From positions 1-8,377 of the forward strand of contig CAITBU010000102.1 in assembly GCA_903890595.1 (NCBI GenBank): a DNA stretch of 8,377 nt, given 5' to 3'. This document shows, piece by piece, positions 6,008-8,377 of the stretch. How positions within the stretch are numbered: position 1 is the first letter of the stretch; every line of letters begins with the position of its first letter. A program made the translations under genes and the position numbers. Below the pieces are notes generated by a model. The model was not told the origin of the DNA. It saw nothing but the letters and a program-made list of their open reading frames with translations, and did no database searches. The DNA is from an uncultured Holophagaceae bacterium (GTDB taxonomy: Bacteria; Acidobacteriota; Holophagae; Holophagales; Holophagaceae).

Positions 6008-7786
6008 ATGTCCTTTCCAGATCCGCACTCCTACTACAATTCTGCCCAGCCCAAGGCCCGCCGCCTGCGCCTGAAGCTGGGGGTGGACTTCGACGCCAAG
6101 CGCATCGCTGGTGAGGTGGTGCTGGAGTTCGGCCGGGACATCGCGGGGCTCCTGGACCTGGACACCAAGGGCCTGGAGATCAAGTCCGTGCAGGTGCCGG
6201 GCCTGGGCCCCATCCCCTGGGAGCTGGGGGAGCCCGACGCCATCAAGGGCAGTCGCCTGCGTCTGGACGTGCCCGCCGGCACCCACGAAGTTGCGGTCAC
6301 CTACCTCACAGCAACGGACGCCATGGCCCTCCAGTGGCTGGACGCCGCGCAGACCGAGGGCAAGGTGGCTCCCTACCTCTTCAGCCAGTGTCAGCAGATC
6401 CATGCCCGCACCATGGTGCCCTGCCAGGACACGCCGGTGGTGCGCGTGGCCTACCAGGCCGAGGTGACGGTGCCCGAGGGCCTCACGGCCGTCATGAGCG
6501 CCGGCCCCGCCGGGGACGAGGCCACGGGGGATGGCCGCCACACCTTCCGCTTCACCATGCCCCAGCCCATCCCCAGCTACCTGCTGGCCCTGGCCGTAGG
6601 CCGCCTGGCCTGCCGCGACCTGAGCCCCCGGGCCCGGGTCTGGGCCGAGCCTGAGACCGTCGACGCCGCCGCCTGGGAGTTCGCCGGAGTGGAGGACATG
6701 ATCGTGAAGGCCGAGGGCCTCTTCGGCACCTACCCCTGGGACCGCTACGACATGCTGGTGCTGCCACCCTCCTTCCCCTACGGCGGGATGGAGAACCCCC
6801 GCATGACCTTCCTCACCCCCACCCTGCTGGCGGGGGACCGCAGCCTGGTGGATGTGGTGGCGCACGAGCTGGCCCACAGCTGGACCGGCAACCTGGTCAC
6901 CAACGCCAGCATGGAGCACTTCTGGCTCAACGAAGGCTTCACCGTCTGGGCCGAGCGGAAGATCCTCCGCACCCTCCACGGCGATGATGCCGCCGCCCTG
7001 GGCTGGGCCATGGGCCAGAAGTCCCTGGAAGACAGCCTGGCGCGCTTCCAGGCCGAGCCCCACCTGACCGTGCTGCGCATGCACCTGGAGGGCATCGATC
7101 CCGACGACGCCTTCTCCAGCATCCCCTACGAAAAGGGCGCCCGCCTGGTGGCGGCCCTGGAGCGCGAGGTAGGCGAGGAGCGCTTCCACCGCTTCCTCCG
7201 GGACTACATGGACGCCCACCGCTTCACCTCCATCACCACTGAGCAGTTCTGCGCCTTCGTGGAGGCCAAACTGCCCGGTGCCTTGGAGGCCGTGCACGCC
7301 CGAACCTACCTGGACGAGCCGGGCCTGCCCGCCTCGGCACCGCAGTTCCGCAGCGCCCAGCTGGACACCCTCACGGCCCTGGCAGAGACCTGGGTAGCCG
7401 GGGGACGGCCCACGGAAAGCCAGATCCAGGGCTGGAGCACCAACGAGCTGCTGGTCTACCTCCAGAAGCTGCCCCGCCAGGTCACCCAGGCAGACTGCCT
7501 CTGGCTGGATGCGCACTTCCAGCTCATGGGCCGGGGCAACCACGAGATCCTGGTGGAGTGGCTCACCTTGGCCGCCGCCGCCGACTACGAGCCGGCCTTC
7601 CCCAGGATCAGCGAAGTGCTGCTGCGGGTGGGCCGCATGAAGTACCTGCGCCCCCTCTACGGCGCCCTGGCCGCCACCCCGCGCACCCGCGCCCTGGCCC
7701 GGGACCTCTTCGCCGCCGCCAGCCCCGGCTACCACGGCCTCTCCCGCCGCGTCGTGGCCTCCGTCCTCGAGACGTACGAGAAGTGA
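6008..7786 (+). CDS. M1 aminopeptidase, leukotriene-A4-hydrolase-like
   Basis: A 592-residue zinc aminopeptidase of family M1, of the leukotriene A4 hydrolase/cold-active aminopeptidase branch. It removes N-terminal residues from peptides and, lacking a signal peptide, acts in the cytoplasm. Order: N-terminal beta domain (about 1-200); substrate motif YGGMEN (258-263, Glu262 binds the free amine); zinc site HELAH (286-290) with Glu309 exactly 18 residues on; FSSIPYEKG (369-377), whose Tyr374 matches the catalytic Tyr383 of the human enzyme; and a helical C-terminal domain with GRMK (Arg543 and Lys545, matching carboxylate-binding Arg563/Lys565). The ATG at 6008 is preferred over a GTG at 5963 because GAGG (5999-6002) sits five bases upstream and the GTG touches a hairpin. 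Epoxide hydrolase activity is not implied by the homology. Confidence 0.95.
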   Translation: MSFPDPHSYYNSAQPKARRLRLKLGVDFDAKRIAGEVVLEFGRDIAGLLDLDTKGLEIKSVQVPGLGPIPWELGEPDAIKGSRLRLDVPAGTHEVAVTYLTATDAMALQWLDAAQTEGKVAPYLFSQCQQIHARTMVPCQDTPVVRVAYQAEVTVPEGLTAVMSAGPAGDEATGDGRHTFRFTMPQPIPSYLLALAVGRLACRDLSPRARVWAEPETVDAAAWEFAGVEDMIVKAEGLFGTYPWDRYDMLVLPPSFPYGGMENPRMTFLTPTLLAGDRSLVDVVAHELAHSWTGNLVTNASMEHFWLNEGFTVWAERKILRTLHGDDAAALGWAMGQKSLEDSLARFQAEPHLTVLRMHLEGIDPDDAFSSIPYEKGARLVAALEREVGEERFHRFLRDYMDAHRFTSITTEQFCAFVEAKLPGALEAVHARTYLDEPGLPASAPQFRSAQLDTLTALAETWVAGGRPTESQIQGWSTNELLVYLQKLPRQVTQADCLWLDAHFQLMGRGNHEILVEWLTLAAAADYEPAFPRISEVLLRVGRMKYLRPLYGALAATPRTRALARDLFAAASPGYHGLSRRVVASVLETYEK

Positions 7787-7790
7787 TTAC

Positions 7791-7898
7791 AAACGCTCGC
7801 AGAGGGGCGCAGAGGAAGCGGAGAACGCAGAGAATGCTGAAATATTCATTTCCTACCTCTGCGCGCTTTGCCGTCTCTGCGTCCCTCTGCGAGTGTTT
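7791..7898. repeat. Palindromic 'CGCAGAG' intergenic repeat
   Basis: A 108-base inverted repeat filling most of the gap between the M1 and OPT genes. 7791-7815 pairs with 7874-7898 (25 bp, three G-T wobbles). After a partly pairable internal loop, CGCAGAG (7826-7832) pairs with CTCTGCG (7857-7863), leaving an AT-rich loop. Sub-repeats of GCAGAG recur in the left arm and CTCTGCG in the right. From memory, this is the type of dispersed palindrome whose false translations (ASLRLCV/SASLCE-like peptides) appear in many bacterial genomes. It may be mobile and non-autonomous, or act as RNA 3' structure. Frames crossing it (7558-7941 plus, 7608-7919 minus) are not genes. Confidence 0.8.
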
Positions 7899-7933
7899 TT
7901 CATATTTGAGTGCCCGCATTTCAGGAGTCGATG

Positions 7934-8377
7934 ATGTCTAACGGATCTGAACCTCAGGAGATCAAGGGCCTGCCGCTGAATGCGCGGCGGCCGCTGGAGC
8001 CGGGGGAGGCCTATGTCCCGCTGGTGCCCCAGGACGACATGCCTGAGGCCACCCCCCGGGCCATCGTCATGGGACTCATCTTCTGCGCCATCTTCAGCAT
8101 GGCCGCCGCCTACCTGGCCCTGAAGCTGGGCCAGGGCATCGAGGCCGCCATTCCCATCGCCATCCTGGCCGTGGGCTTGAGCCGGTTCTTCCCCCGCAAG
8201 AACACCATCCTGGAAAACGTCATCGTCCAGAGCATTGGCGCCAACAGCAGCCACGTGGTGAGCGGCGCCGCCTTCACCATCCCCGCCCTCTACATCCTGG
8301 CCAACACGCCGGGGAGTGGCGTACCCGTACCCACGCTGTGGCAGGTGGTCATCGTGAGCTTCCTGGGCGGCTGCATC
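7934..8377 (+). CDS. OPT-family oligopeptide transporter, 5' part
   Basis: The first 148 residues of a gene cut by the window end. OPT proteins are many-span inner-membrane carriers, usually proton-driven, for oligopeptides or metal chelates. After a hydrophilic N-tail (1-40, with YVPLVPQDDMPEATPRA typical of bacterial OPTs) come membrane segments at about 43-64, 69-86, 107-124 and 136-148. The motif KNTILENVIVQSIG (89-102) is the strongest family mark. Codons ATGATG at 7931 and 7934 are both in frame; 7934 is preferred because AGGAG (7923-7927) then lies six bases away instead of three. It follows the M1 aminopeptidase after a palindromic repeat, which suits import of peptides for internal cleavage. 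Peptide versus siderophore or metal-chelate specificity cannot be decided from this fragment. Confidence 0.9.
   Translation, partial: MSNGSEPQEIKGLPLNARRPLEPGEAYVPLVPQDDMPEATPRAIVMGLIFCAIFSMAAAYLALKLGQGIEAAIPIAILAVGLSRFFPRKNTILENVIVQSIGANSSHVVSGAAFTIPALYILANTPGSGVPVPTLWQVVIVSFLGGCI

Overview
The window is GC-rich coding DNA in which nearly all codons end in G or C. It carries six plus-strand protein genes, the last cut by the window edge, behind a gene-free, structure-rich leader of about 700 bases. The gene content, the GTG/ATG starts with purine-rich ribosome binding sites and the protein styles would fit an Acidobacteriota member of the Holophaga/Geothrix type. That placement is a guess from overall similarity; the window holds no rRNA or other marker.

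Bases 1-700 hold no credible gene. They start AT-rich and pass into two near-complete copies and one partial copy of a roughly 92-base repeat that contains tRNA T-arm-like motifs. The spaces between copies are filled by unrelated perfect or branched hairpins: a 21-base hairpin, and a 158-base inverted repeat that can fold as a four-way cloverleaf. A weak hairpin plus T-run and another small hairpin follow before the first gene.

Bases 701-2038 encode CutA (divalent-ion tolerance family) and GlpX (class II fructose-1,6-bisphosphatase), 30 bases apart and probably co-transcribed. A strong hairpin follows. Bases 2225-5909 encode two exported peptidases 28 bases apart: an M13 (neprilysin/PepO-like) zinc endopeptidase and a C69 cysteine dipeptidase. 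In the latter the predicted signal-peptide cut exposes the catalytic N-terminal cysteine. Two tandem hairpins separate these from a cytoplasmic M1 aminopeptidase of the leukotriene-A4-hydrolase type (6008-7786). A palindromic intergenic repeat of the 'CGCAGAG' kind follows, and then the start of an OPT-family oligopeptide transporter (from 7934).

Read together, the second half looks like a peptide-utilisation locus. The M13 enzyme cuts oligopeptides and the C69 enzyme cleaves dipeptides outside the cytoplasm, OPT imports peptides, and the M1 enzyme removes N-terminal residues inside. GlpX upstream fits gluconeogenic growth on amino acids. The functional link is inference. The most unusual material is the structured repeat array at 93-525.
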